From assembly GCA_017526905.1 (NCBI GenBank), contig JAFXQT010000008.1, positions 1 to 33,926 on the forward strand: DNA of 33,926 nt. Direction: 5' to 3'. The stretch is from Bacteroidaceae bacterium (lineage in GTDB: Bacteria > Bacteroidota > Bacteroidia > Bacteroidales > Bacteroidaceae). The translations under genes were made by a program, and so were the position numbers. The notes beneath the pieces were generated by a model. It saw only the letters and a program-made list of their open reading frames with translations. It was not told where the DNA came from and made no database searches. This document shows positions 22,854 to 30,998 of this stretch, one piece after another (positions within the stretch are counted from its first letter, which is position 1; the number at the start of each line of letters is the position of its first letter).

Positions 22854-25800
22854 TCAGTTGAACATGTATCTCACGCCGATGCTTGCATACCAGCACTGTC
22901 CGATGTTGCCGCGGTAGGGTACGAAGGTGTTGGTGTCGGCGCTGAGGCCCTTGAGGGTTGAGAAGACGGGGTAGCCCTGCTCGTCGGTGCGCTCGTACTT
23001 GAGAATGCGCCCTTCGTTGAGCGAGGGGTTCAGGTGCTTGCTCACGCCCCAGTAGGAGTTGAACAGGTTGAGCACGTTTTTCAGGTCGAAGCCCAGTTGC
23101 AGCGTGTTCTTGCTCTTGCCGGCGCGCACCACGAAGTCGTGCTTGTAGCTGATGTCGATGCGGTGCACCCAGGGGCTATACACGCTGTAGGCCTCGGCAT
23201 ACTGGCCCTGATGACTGCTCAGGTAGGAGTCGGCATGTACGTAGTCCATGAAGCGTTGCTGGTCGGAGGCCGTGGCAAAGCGGAACTGGCCGCTCTGAAC
23301 CTGTTGGTCGGTGGGTATGTAGAGGGCGTCGTAGTTGTAGCCGTCGCCGTTCATGTCGTTGCTCATCAGGTAGGTGTCGTTGTAGCCGCCGCGCCACGAT
23401 TCGTAGAAGAGGCTGTAGTGGTTGCCAGCCTTATCGTGCAGCGTTACGTTGGCAATGAGGCGGTCGGGGGTGACATACTGCGAGTTGTGCAGTTTCAGGT
23501 TGTTGGGGCCGGCCATGCCAGGCACGTAGGCAAAGGCGCTCTCGGCGTTGGAGCCGGGCATGCCGGTGAGTTCCTTGCGCACGGTGTGCGTGTAGGCTGC
23601 CATCAGGCTTACCCACTTGGCCGGTTGTGCGCTCAGCGATATGTTGGCCATCCAGTGGTAGCCCTTGTGGGTGTTCTGCAGCACGAAGGCCTTGTTGCCG
23701 GTGCGGAAGTCGGAGGGGAAGATGGGGCGGTTGTCGGCACCGTTCCAACGGGCAAAGCCCTCGGCAGGCAGGATGCTCCAGTCGGACAGGGTGGTGGCGT
23801 TGAGGGTCTTCTCGAAGAGGCCTTCTACGCTAATTGTGAAGGGGAAGCTGACGGGCAGCTGGTAGTCCAGGGCCAGCGACGTCTTCCACACCTGCGGCAT
23901 CTTGAAGTGCTTGTCCACAGCCTGGATGGTGCTGGGCACGGTGCCGTCCTCGGGGCGGACGGTCTGCGGGAAGCCCATGCTGGCCAGTTTCTGCTGCAGG
24001 GCGGCAGCGGTGGCGTGGCCGTTGGCATCGGTAACCAAGCCTCCGGCAAAGGCGCCCATCACAGCGCTCATGTCGGCATACTGCGCACGGACGGCTTCGG
24101 GAAGGTTACGGTAGGAGGTGGAGGCGCCCAGGTAGGCTTGGTACTGCACCATGCCGCCGTTGGTGGGCATGTTGGTGAAGAACACCAGGGGCAGACGGCC
24201 CGAGAAGAGGCCCGTGCCGCCACGCACCTTCAGGCTCTTGTTGCCAAAAACATCCCATGTGAACCCTACGCGCGGCGAGAAGATCAGGTTGGCCGAGGGC
24301 CACTTGCCCGTGTCGATGCTGCGGGCGGCACCATTGGCATCGTAGTAGGTGAGGGCCTTGATGGCGTTGTTTGTCATCAGGTCGCCGTTGTCGAAGAACA
24401 GGCCGTCGATGCGCAGGCCGTAGGTCAGTTTGAAGCGGTCGGTCAGGTTCCAGTCGTCCTGGGCGTAGATGCCCACCTTATTATATTGTACGCGCGAGGC
24501 AGGCTTTGTTTGGCCGTCGTAGCCGTAGGTCTGGCACACCACATCGGGGGTGGCGCCGCTAAGGAAGTCGTCGATGCTCTTGTAGCGGTAGTAGCCTGAG
24601 CCCATGCGCATGTACATGTTGTCGTCCATCTGGTGCTCATAGCTGATGCCGCCCATGATCTTGTGGTTGCCCAGGTAGTAGCTGAGGTCGTCCTTGATGT
24701 TCCATGAAGTGCTGTGCACGGCGTTGTTCCAGGTGAACAGCTCGTAGCCCAGCGACATGTACTGGGCGTTGTTGCCTGTGCCGTCCTGAATGTCGATGAA
24801 GGGGAACTCGTCGGAGTTGCTGGAGCGCACGTCGTCCTTCTTGGCAAAGGCCACCAGCAGCTGGTTGGACAGGTTGTCGGCCAGACGGCTGTTCAGGTCG
24901 AGCGAGGCTGAGTGTACCAAGTTGTCCATGCCGTAGAGCGAGTTGGCAAAGACCATGGAGTACTGCGATACGCGGCCGAAGGGCGACACCGGTCCGCCAT
25001 TCATCGAGGTGGCGCTGGGGTTGGTCCAGTAGTTGTTTTTCGTGTAGTTGTAACGTGCGGCCAGGTGGTGGCGGTCGTTGATGTTCCAATCAATGCGTGC
25101 CAGGATCTTGTAGTTGTTCTGGTCGGCTGGGTAGTTGGTAAAGGAACCGGTGTTGTAGCCGTAGGTGTTGCGGACGAAGTCGGACACGCGCTGCATGTCG
25201 GCCGCGCTGGTGCGTGCGATGTAGTTGTCGGGGTCGGCCACGCCATCGGCCGATGCCCGCCAACGGTTCACCACGGTGGGTGTCTTGATCATCTCGGCAT
25301 TGGCAAAGAAGAACAGTTTGTTTTTGATGATGGGGCCGCCGAAAGTGAAGCCGTAGGTGGTGGTGCGGTCGCGCTCGCGGGCTGTGGCTATCTGCTCGCC
25401 GGCCACCGAGCTGCCGCGCAGGTTCTCGTTCTTATGGTACACGTAGGCCGAGCCCTTGAAGGTGTTGGTGCCGCTTTTGGTCACGGCGTTGATGCCGCCG
25501 CCGATGAAGTTGGTCTGGCGCACGTCGTAGGGCGACACAACCACCTGCAACTCATCGATAGCATCGATGCTGATGGGGTTGCCGCCGCCGGGCAGGTTGC
25601 CGCTCAAGCCGAAGTCGTTGTTGAAGTTGGCACCGTCCACGGTGAAGTTGCCCAGGCGAGCGTCCGAACCGGCAAAACTCATGCCGCTGCCGCCGTAAGG
25701 CGACAGGCGTGTGATGTCGGTGATGCTGCGGCTGATGGTGGGCAGGTTCATCATCATGTCGTTGCTGATGTTGGTCGAGGCTCCCGTGCGTTCGGCAGAG

Positions 25801-26186
25801 AACTTCGAAGCCCGTTCGGTGATGAGCACTTCGGCCAGGCCGGTGGCGTTCTCGGCCAGCCATACGCTGAGGTTGTACGTCTCGCCCAGCACCAGGTTGA
25901 TGCCCTGAAGCGACTTGCTTTGGTAGCCGATGTATGACACCGTGACGGCGTAGGGGCCGCCGGGCCGCATTCCTTGGATGTTGAAACGGCCTTCGGCATT
26001 GGTCACGGCAGCATAGCGCGTGCCCGAAGGCTGATGCACCGCCTGCACATTGGCACCGATGACACTCTCGCCCGTGGCATCGTCGAGCGTAACCTTTCCG
26101 CTCAGACCGGACGTGGTGACCTGAGCCGTTATGGTGGACAAGGCCATCATTACGGCTGCAATCAGAAAGAGAATTCTTTTCTGCAT
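22854..26186 (-). CDS. Oar-like TonB-dependent receptor with carboxypeptidase-regulatory domain
   Basis: Outer-membrane barrel of 1110 residues. Signal peptide about 1-21 (ending ITAQ). A carboxypeptidase-regulatory domain follows (about 28-115: GLSGKVTLDDATGESVIGANV, GRFNIQGMRPGGPYAVTVSYIGY). The plug domain has the Oar-type motifs NFTVDGANFNNDFGLSGNLPGGG, PISIDAIDELQVVVSPYDVRQTNFIGGGINAVTKSGTN and FKGSAYVYHKN. The barrel ends in YMFN. It differs from the SusC at 16630 and has no SusD beside it; a BACON/OB lipoprotein follows instead. Oar-like proteins are often linked to export or adhesion in Bacteroidetes, but substrate is unknown. It is transcribed divergently from the second DUF4837 gene. 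Confidence 0.93.
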   Translation of the reverse strand: MQKRILFLIAAVMMALSTITAQVTTSGLSGKVTLDDATGESVIGANVQAVHQPSGTRYAAVTNAEGRFNIQGMRPGGPYAVTVSYIGYQSKSLQGINLVLGETYNLSVWLAENATGLAEVLITERASKFSAERTGASTNISNDMMMNLPTISRSITDITRLSPYGGSGMSFAGSDARLGNFTVDGANFNNDFGLSGNLPGGGNPISIDAIDELQVVVSPYDVRQTNFIGGGINAVTKSGTNTFKGSAYVYHKNENLRGSSVAGEQIATARERDRTTTYGFTFGGPIIKNKLFFFANAEMIKTPTVVNRWRASADGVADPDNYIARTSAADMQRVSDFVRNTYGYNTGSFTNYPADQNNYKILARIDWNINDRHHLAARYNYTKNNYWTNPSATSMNGGPVSPFGRVSQYSMVFANSLYGMDNLVHSASLDLNSRLADNLSNQLLVAFAKKDDVRSSNSDEFPFIDIQDGTGNNAQYMSLGYELFTWNNAVHSTSWNIKDDLSYYLGNHKIMGGISYEHQMDDNMYMRMGSGYYRYKSIDDFLSGATPDVVCQTYGYDGQTKPASRVQYNKVGIYAQDDWNLTDRFKLTYGLRIDGLFFDNGDLMTNNAIKALTYYDANGAARSIDTGKWPSANLIFSPRVGFTWDVFGNKSLKVRGGTGLFSGRLPLVFFTNMPTNGGMVQYQAYLGASTSYRNLPEAVRAQYADMSAVMGAFAGGLVTDANGHATAAALQQKLASMGFPQTVRPEDGTVPSTIQAVDKHFKMPQVWKTSLALDYQLPVSFPFTISVEGLFEKTLNATTLSDWSILPAEGFARWNGADNRPIFPSDFRTGNKAFVLQNTHKGYHWMANISLSAQPAKWVSLMAAYTHTVRKELTGMPGSNAESAFAYVPGMAGPNNLKLHNSQYVTPDRLIANVTLHDKAGNHYSLFYESWRGGYNDTYLMSNDMNGDGYNYDALYIPTDQQVQSGQFRFATASDQQRFMDYVHADSYLSSHQGQYAEAYSVYSPWVHRIDISYKHDFVVRAGKSKNTLQLGFDLKNVLNLFNSYWGVSKHLNPSLNEGRILKYERTDEQGYPVFSTLKGLSADTNTFVPYRGNIGQCWYASIGVRYMFN

Positions 26187-26278
26187 AAGTACGTGTTTTG
26201 AAGTTAAATGAATAGATGTAAGTGAGTTAGGTTGTTCTCAAAGGCATAGGGTAGGGATGCGTCCCCTTAATGGCGCCA

Positions 26279-26286
26279 CAAAGTTA
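26279..26286 (-). promoter_or_regulatory. -7 promoter element TAACTTTG of the Oar-like receptor
   Basis: Exact TAnnTTTG on the minus strand, about 93 bp before the receptor ATG. No clear -33 TTTG at the right distance. Confidence 0.6.
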
Positions 26287-26341
26287 GCAAGAAAGCAGAG
26301 AAAAACGTGAGAAAAGGCGAATAAATTTGCGCGGAAATGCT

Positions 26342-26349
26342 TACTTTTG
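26342..26349 (+). promoter_or_regulatory. -7 promoter element TACTTTTG of the second DUF4837 gene
   Basis: Exact TAnnTTTG 20 bp before the ATG at 26370. It overlaps the region just after an in-frame ATG at 26337, which argues that translation starts at 26370. The leader would be very short (about 14 nt). Confidence 0.6.
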
Positions 26350-26369
26350 TGCCCGATAACCAAACCGAC

Positions 26370-27425
26370 ATGCGCTTCATATTCGTTCACATCGGCACAA
26401 CCATTAGATTGCTGACAGGTGCAGCCTTGGCAGCGAGTCTTTTGCTTCTGACCTCCTGTGGGGCCGATGGTCGGCGCGCTACTGGGGCTGAGCCGAGTTC
26501 GCAGCAGCACATGCCTGCCTCTAAGGGGCTGCCCTTTGAGATGGTGGTGATAGCGCCCCGGCTGGCCTATGAGGGCGAGTTGGCCGACTCGGTGGATATG
26601 CTGCTGCGCTGTTCCACGCCTGTGTTGCCACAACACGAACCCCTTTTCCGCCTGAATGTGGTGTGGGCAGATGGCAATCTCACGCCTTGGCGCACCTACC
26701 GCTCGCGCCTTGTGCTGGACATCGATCCTCACGCCCCGGCTCACTCCGCCATCGGGGTGGCGCGCAACCATGTGGCTCGGCCACAGTTGGAGATAAAGGT
26801 CACGGCCCGTTCGACTCACGAACTGGCGCAACAGCTGGGGCTGTACAAGGAACGCTTGCGCAACCTGCTTGTGGATCACGAACTGGACTACATGGCGGCC
26901 GAGTTGCGCCGAAAGTACAGTCTGCCTACGGCCAAGGCGCTGAAGGAAGTGGCTGGGCACACCATCTGTGTGCCGCCGGGGCTGAAGGCTTCCAAGCGCG
27001 CACCGCACTTCCTCTGGACGGGCACGAACCTGAACGACAAGGATCAGAATTTTGTTTTCTATGCCTACGACTGGGATGGACGTCCGCTGACGTTGACCAC
27101 GGCTGTGGCTAAACGTGATAGCGCCCTCGGCGTGAATATCCCTGGAAGCCGACCCGACCAATGGATGCAGACGGCACGCGATGCACAGACGCATCGGCCG
27201 CTGGTCGTCTCGCGCGCACGCGTAATAAATAAAAGGTACGTTCACGAACTTCATGGCCTGTGGGAGATGCGCAACGGGGCGCTGGGTGGTGCCTTCGTCT
27301 CGTTGGAGCGCATCGACACTGCCGCCCGTCGGGTGCTCGTCACCGAAGGTTTCATTTACTCGCCCTACTCCCCAAAGCGTAACTTGCTCAGGCAGATGGA
27401 AGCTGCGCTGCGCACCTGGCAGTAG
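26370..27425 (+). CDS. DUF4837 family lipoprotein (copy 2)
   Basis: Paralogue of the first gene of the window. From the ATG at 26370 it has 351 residues and a regular lipoprotein signal, lipobox LLTSC with Cys30. An ATG at 26337 is rejected because a promoter element lies after it. Shared with copy 1: VAKRDSALGVNIPG, HGLWEMRNGALGGAFVSLERIDT, and TEGFIYSPYSPKRNLLRQME. The N-terminal half is much more diverged. Function is unknown. It is single, between a divergent Oar-like receptor and the FadL gene, whose own promoter lies in the gap. Unlike copy 1 it has no repeat-derived N-terminus. Confidence 0.85.
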   Translation: MRFIFVHIGTTIRLLTGAALAASLLLLTSCGADGRRATGAEPSSQQHMPASKGLPFEMVVIAPRLAYEGELADSVDMLLRCSTPVLPQHEPLFRLNVVWADGNLTPWRTYRSRLVLDIDPHAPAHSAIGVARNHVARPQLEIKVTARSTHELAQQLGLYKERLRNLLVDHELDYMAAELRRKYSLPTAKALKEVAGHTICVPPGLKASKRAPHFLWTGTNLNDKDQNFVFYAYDWDGRPLTLTTAVAKRDSALGVNIPGSRPDQWMQTARDAQTHRPLVVSRARVINKRYVHELHGLWEMRNGALGGAFVSLERIDTAARRVLVTEGFIYSPYSPKRNLLRQMEAALRTWQ

Positions 27426-27524
27426 GGGCATTGCCTGTGCCGCAAGTAGCTCTCTCCCTCGTGCGCTGAGTCACCGACCATGCGGCCTTTTTGCTGTTGC
27501 AGCCCTTGACATAACGCAATCCTT

Positions 27525-27551
27525 TTGCACAAAACACTACTTTTTGTGCAA
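27525..27551. promoter_or_regulatory. Inverted repeat next to the fadL promoter
   Basis: TTGCACAAAA (27525-27534) and TTTTGTGCAA (27542-27551) are perfect 10-bp arms with a 7-nt gap. The repeat ends four bases before the -33 box of the promoter at 27556-27587 and 100 bp after the stop of the DUF4837 gene. It could be an operator for the fadL promoter or a weak terminator for the upstream gene. Confidence 0.6.
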
Positions 27552-27555
27552 TTTA

Positions 27556-27587
27556 TTTGGCCGTCCGGCAGATTGGGCGTACCTTTG
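27556..27587 (+). promoter_or_regulatory. Promoter of the FadL-like gene, TTTG-N20-TACCTTTG
   Basis: A -33 TTTG (27556-27559) and -7 TACCTTTG (27580-27587) are spaced by exactly 20 bp, a full match to the Bacteroidetes consensus. The leader to the ATG at 27678 would be about 85 nt. Confidence 0.85.
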
Positions 27588-27677
27588 CGCCCGAAATAAC
27601 AAACCGCAGCCTGTTTGCAGGCGGGTGCCAATACTGATCATGCCCCTGTCATGGGGCGCAATAAAAGCAAAAGAACA

Positions 27678-29300
27678 ATGAAAAGGAAACTTGTCATGGC
27701 CGCATCGGCCCTGCTATTCGCCACGAACAGCTTCGCAGGCGGCTATCTCACAAACACAAACCAGAATGCGGCATTTGGCCGTAACCTCTCGCAAGAGGCC
27801 CAGATCGACATCACATCGACCTATGCCAATCCTGCTGGTGTCGGCTTCCTGACTCCCGGCTGGCACTTTGCGCTGAACAACCAAAGTGCGTGGCAGACGC
27901 GCACGGCCGAGTCGTGGTTTGTACACCCGCAGCAGGGACCTTTCGCCCAGGGCTATGTAAACGGCCTTAATAATAGCGCAGCCACCAAGGAATACAAAGG
28001 CACAGCCACAGCTCCAATCATTCCCAGCTTCGATTTGGCCTATGTTCACGACCGCTGGAGTCTGGCCTTCCATTTCGGCGTTGTAGGAGGCGGCGGAAAG
28101 TGCGAGTTCAAGAATGGCCTCGGCTCTTTTGAGAGCAAGGTTGCCATGTTGCCTTCCGTGTTAAACGCCTTTGCCGGAACAACTGCTGCCGCTGGCTATG
28201 CCATGGACACCTACATGCGTGGCAAGCAGTACTACTTCGGAGGCCAGCTGAATGGCTCATACAAGGCGACGGACAACCTGAATATCGCACTTGGCCTGCG
28301 TGCCGTATATGCTTCGAGCAATTACTATGGCTATGTGCGCGATATGAAAGTGGTGACACCTACAGGCGCGCAAGTGCCTGTGAGAGACGCCATGGCACCA
28401 CTGGTGACCCAGCTGGCAACGGCTGTGCCGCAGTTGGCACCCGTGATGGAAAGTATTGCCGGTGTGGCTGGCGATGTAAACTTGAACTGCGACCAGAAGG
28501 GTTGGGGGATTACACCCATCATCGGTGTTGACTGGCGTATCAATGACCACTGGAACCTGGCTGCCAAGTACGAGTTCAAGACACGGATGCGCTTGGAGAA
28601 CGAGAGCGGCGAGAGTGCAAGCGCATCGGCACTGGCACAGCTGGACGAATATGCGGACGGGAAGAAAGTGGCTGCCGACCTGCCTGCTATCCTCTATCTT
28701 GGTGCACAGTACAGCCCCATCAAACAGGTGCGTATCAATGCTGGAGCGCACGTGTTCTTCGACAAGCAGGCCACTCAATATAACCACCGCGAGAAGGAAC
28801 TGCAAGGACAGACATGGGAATTGGCAGCCGGTGCTGAGTACGATATCAATAAGGTGGTAACGGTGAGCGCCGGTTGGCAGAGTACCAACTATGGCCTGGG
28901 CGACAATAGCAAGTACATATCTGATATGAGCTTCGTGTGCAGTTCCAACAGCGTCGGCCTCGGTGCCCGCTTCCACGTGAGCAAGCACGTGGCACTGGAC
29001 GTATCCTATTTTAAGACGCTCTACAAGCATTACGACAGGTATCAGACTGACTACAACGGAATCAAGCAAAACTTCGGAACGTTGCTGACCCAAGTGGGGG
29101 GGAGCGTAGCGCAGATTGCCCAGGGCATTGCTGCCGAGGATGTGGCTGCCGGAATCAATCCACAGGACGACCCCCGCATGGCTGTGTTCAATCAGTTGAA
29201 TAGTGCCGTGGCTGGCGTGAGTGCCGTAGAGGTTCCGGGCAACGACCATCTGCATCGCACCAACGATGTGCTTGGGATAGGTGTCATTGTTAACTTCTAA
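27678..29300 (+). CDS. FadL/OmpP1-type outer-membrane transport protein
   Basis: Predicted outer-membrane barrel of the long-chain fatty acid/toluene transporter family, importing hydrophobic compounds. The start at 27678 (MKRKLVMAASALLFATNSFAGG) gives a normal signal peptide of about 20 residues; an ATG at 27615 is in frame but has no signal character. 540 residues. The N-terminal hatch shows GGYLTNTNQNAAFGRNLSQEAQID and YANPAGVGFL, as in FadL proteins. A barrel repeat pattern follows (WNLAAKYEFKTRMRLENE, GAEYDINKVVTVSAGWQSTNYGLG, SVGLGARFHVSKHVALDVSYFKTLY), and the protein ends GVIVNF. Substrate is not predictable. It has its own strong promoter with an adjacent palindrome. Confidence 0.92.
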   Translation: MKRKLVMAASALLFATNSFAGGYLTNTNQNAAFGRNLSQEAQIDITSTYANPAGVGFLTPGWHFALNNQSAWQTRTAESWFVHPQQGPFAQGYVNGLNNSAATKEYKGTATAPIIPSFDLAYVHDRWSLAFHFGVVGGGGKCEFKNGLGSFESKVAMLPSVLNAFAGTTAAAGYAMDTYMRGKQYYFGGQLNGSYKATDNLNIALGLRAVYASSNYYGYVRDMKVVTPTGAQVPVRDAMAPLVTQLATAVPQLAPVMESIAGVAGDVNLNCDQKGWGITPIIGVDWRINDHWNLAAKYEFKTRMRLENESGESASASALAQLDEYADGKKVAADLPAILYLGAQYSPIKQVRINAGAHVFFDKQATQYNHREKELQGQTWELAAGAEYDINKVVTVSAGWQSTNYGLGDNSKYISDMSFVCSSNSVGLGARFHVSKHVALDVSYFKTLYKHYDRYQTDYNGIKQNFGTLLTQVGGSVAQIAQGIAAEDVAAGINPQDDPRMAVFNQLNSAVAGVSAVEVPGNDHLHRTNDVLGIGVIVNF

Positions 29301-29319
29301 TGCTCAATAACGCCCAATA

Positions 29320-29376
29320 TTAAGGTGGAACACACCTTAACTTAGTGCTAACGATTCGGCAGCGCTTTCAGGCGCT
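29320..29376. terminator. Two hairpins between convergent genes
   Basis: TTAAGGTG/CACCTTAA (29320-29327 with 29333-29340, 5-nt loop) and AGCGC/GCGCT (29361-29365 with 29372-29376) lie between the FadL gene and the minus-strand HSDR_N gene. Neither has a long T-tract; a terminator role is inferred from position. Confidence 0.5.
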
Positions 29377-29389
29377 CTACGCGAGAAAG

Positions 29390-29881
29390 TCAATGTTCGG
29401 AACCAAACATAACCTCTTCATACAAAGGCACCTGTGGCAGAAAGTCATAGGTGCCTTTTTCAATGTCGAAACGGCACACCACATGCTTCAGCCCATTGCT
29501 GACGATGAGCCACTTTACACGTAGCACCAGATTGTAGCGCCATATCTGGTCGAATACCTTCTGCGTCAATGCCACACTGGGGCGCTTGTACTCAATGATA
29601 ATGTGGGGTAGGCCGTCGGTGCCAAGCAACACGGTGTCGCAACGCTTCGAAAGACCGTTCAGCGTGATGGGCACTTCGTTGCCGAGCAAAGTGGCAGGGT
29701 AGTGGAGATGGTCGGTAAGATAGTGAACAAAGTGCTGGCGCACCCATTCCTCCGGCGTCAGAGCCACGTAACGCTTGCGCAGGATATCAAAAACTGCAGT
29801 CTTGCCGTTTTTCTCGGTCAGTCGCAGCTGTGCCGGTGGAAGGTTCAAGGCAGGGTAAAGCCCTTTAGATTCAGTTTTCAT
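29390..29881 (-). CDS. HSDR_N-type PD-(D/E)xK domain protein, orphan
   Basis: A small stand-alone protein related to the N-terminal nuclease-like domain of type I restriction HsdR subunits (HSDR_N_2 type). The start at 29881 gives 163 residues; an earlier in-frame ATG at 29929 lies upstream of a promoter element and is rejected. Visible: FDILRKRYVALTPEEWVRQHFVHYL (residues 31-55), then the catalytic-type motif D82 ... E97-Y-K99 in CDTVLLGTDGLPHIIIEYK, followed by FDQIWRYN and WLIVSNGLKHVVCRFD. No hsdM, hsdS or helicase is adjacent. Such short proteins are widespread single genes in Bacteroidetes and their role is unknown; restriction activity should not be assumed. Confidence 0.85.
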   Translation of the reverse strand: MKTESKGLYPALNLPPAQLRLTEKNGKTAVFDILRKRYVALTPEEWVRQHFVHYLTDHLHYPATLLGNEVPITLNGLSKRCDTVLLGTDGLPHIIIEYKRPSVALTQKVFDQIWRYNLVLRVKWLIVSNGLKHVVCRFDIEKGTYDFLPQVPLYEEVMFGSEH

Positions 29882-29885
29882 GCCG

Positions 29886-29893
29886 CAAAGGTA
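29886..29893 (-). promoter_or_regulatory. -7 promoter element directly before the HSDR_N start
   Basis: Exact TACCTTTG on the minus strand with only four bases between it and the ATG at 29881. The expected transcript start would fall at or beside the start codon, implying a leaderless or nearly leaderless mRNA. Confidence 0.65.
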
Positions 29894-30142
29894 GAAACTT
29901 TTCCCCGATAAACAGCTCTTTTCGCTCAAAAAGCATCACTGATGGCCGAAGTGTTTTTGGCCCATGAGGTTTCGCTGGTGCATGTCTCACAATTTGCCAA
30001 CCACAACCGACCGCTTCTTTCATTATCGCTTGTTGTTTCAGAAGGGGGGTAAGCGTTCCTGCTTAATTTGATTTCAACTTCCGCTGTAGGCACAGTGGCC
30101 GAAAAAAAAGGAGTTTCTGTGATGAGAATGGGAATTAATGCT

Positions 30143-30150
30143 TATCTTTG
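30143..30150 (+). promoter_or_regulatory. -7 promoter element TATCTTTG of AMP nucleosidase
   Basis: Exact TAnnTTTG 23 bp before the ATG at 30174. No exact -33 TTTG at 19-21 bp. Confidence 0.65.
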
Positions 30151-30173
30151 CCGCAGAAATAAACTAAAAGCGC

Positions 30174-30950
30174 ATGAAAACTAAGCAAGAAATCGTTGAA
30201 AACTGGTTGCCGCGCTACACGAAGCATCCCTTGGAGGACTTCGCACCCTATGTACTGCTGACCAATTTCAATAACTATGTGGATATTTTTTGTGAGCACT
30301 TCGGCATAGAGGCGCCCCTGTACGATGCCAATATGCGCATGGCTACGGCAGATGGTATTACGATCATCAACTTCGGCATGGGCTCGCCTAATGCAGCCAT
30401 CATCATGGATCTGCTTTCGGCAATCAAGCCAAAGGCCTGCCTTTTCCTGGGCAAATGTGGCGGTATTACACACAAGGCCCAGTTGGGCGATTTGATTTTG
30501 CCGCTGGCGGGTATCCGTGGCGAGGGCACCAGTAACGACTATTATCCACCCGAAGTTCCTGCGCTGCCTGCATTCATGTTACAACGTGCCGTTTCTTCGG
30601 CCATTCGCGATGCAGGACACGATTATTGGACGGGTACCGTTTATACCACCAACCGTCGCATTTGGGAGCACGATGACGCCTTTAAGGAATACTTGCGGCG
30701 CACGCGTGCGATGGCGGTAGATATGGAGACGGCAACACTCTTCACTTGCGGATTTGCCAATCATATCCCTACTGGTGCCTTGCTGCTGGTTTCTGACAAC
30801 CCGATGACCCCCGATGGTGTAAAGACTGCCGATAGCGACCGTAAGGTAACGGCCAATTACGTGGCCGACCATGTGCTCATCGGCATACAGAGTCTTGAGA
30901 AGATCAAAAAGGAGGACAAGACTGTGCGGCACCTGAAGTTCGACTGGTAA
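30174..30950 (+). CDS. amn: AMP nucleosidase (short Bacteroidetes form)
   Basis: Cytoplasmic enzyme of the PNP/UDP phosphorylase fold, expected to split AMP into adenine and ribose 5-phosphate. The 258 residues correspond to the catalytic domain only and lack the N-terminal regulatory domain of the long proteobacterial Amn; the short form is usual in Bacteroidetes. Motifs: NFGMGSPNAAIIMDLL (about 66-81), FLGKCGGITHKAQLGDLILP (91-110), GEGTSNDYYPPEVPALP (116-132), and the purine/ribose-binding VDMETATLF (182-190). Preceded by its own promoter element; holA follows after 48 bp. The substrate is by family; another nucleoside or nucleotide is possible. Confidence 0.9.
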   Translation: MKTKQEIVENWLPRYTKHPLEDFAPYVLLTNFNNYVDIFCEHFGIEAPLYDANMRMATADGITIINFGMGSPNAAIIMDLLSAIKPKACLFLGKCGGITHKAQLGDLILPLAGIRGEGTSNDYYPPEVPALPAFMLQRAVSSAIRDAGHDYWTGTVYTTNRRIWEHDDAFKEYLRRTRAMAVDMETATLFTCGFANHIPTGALLLVSDNPMTPDGVKTADSDRKVTANYVADHVLIGIQSLEKIKKEDKTVRHLKFDW

Positions 30951-30998
30951 TACCCGCCTTTTGTTTTCGCAAACCTTCCTTTTTTACCTCTCTATATT

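Noticed and set aside
29390-29881. Type I restriction system
   Set aside because: Only the small HSDR_N-like domain is present; there is no methylase, specificity subunit or helicase nearby.
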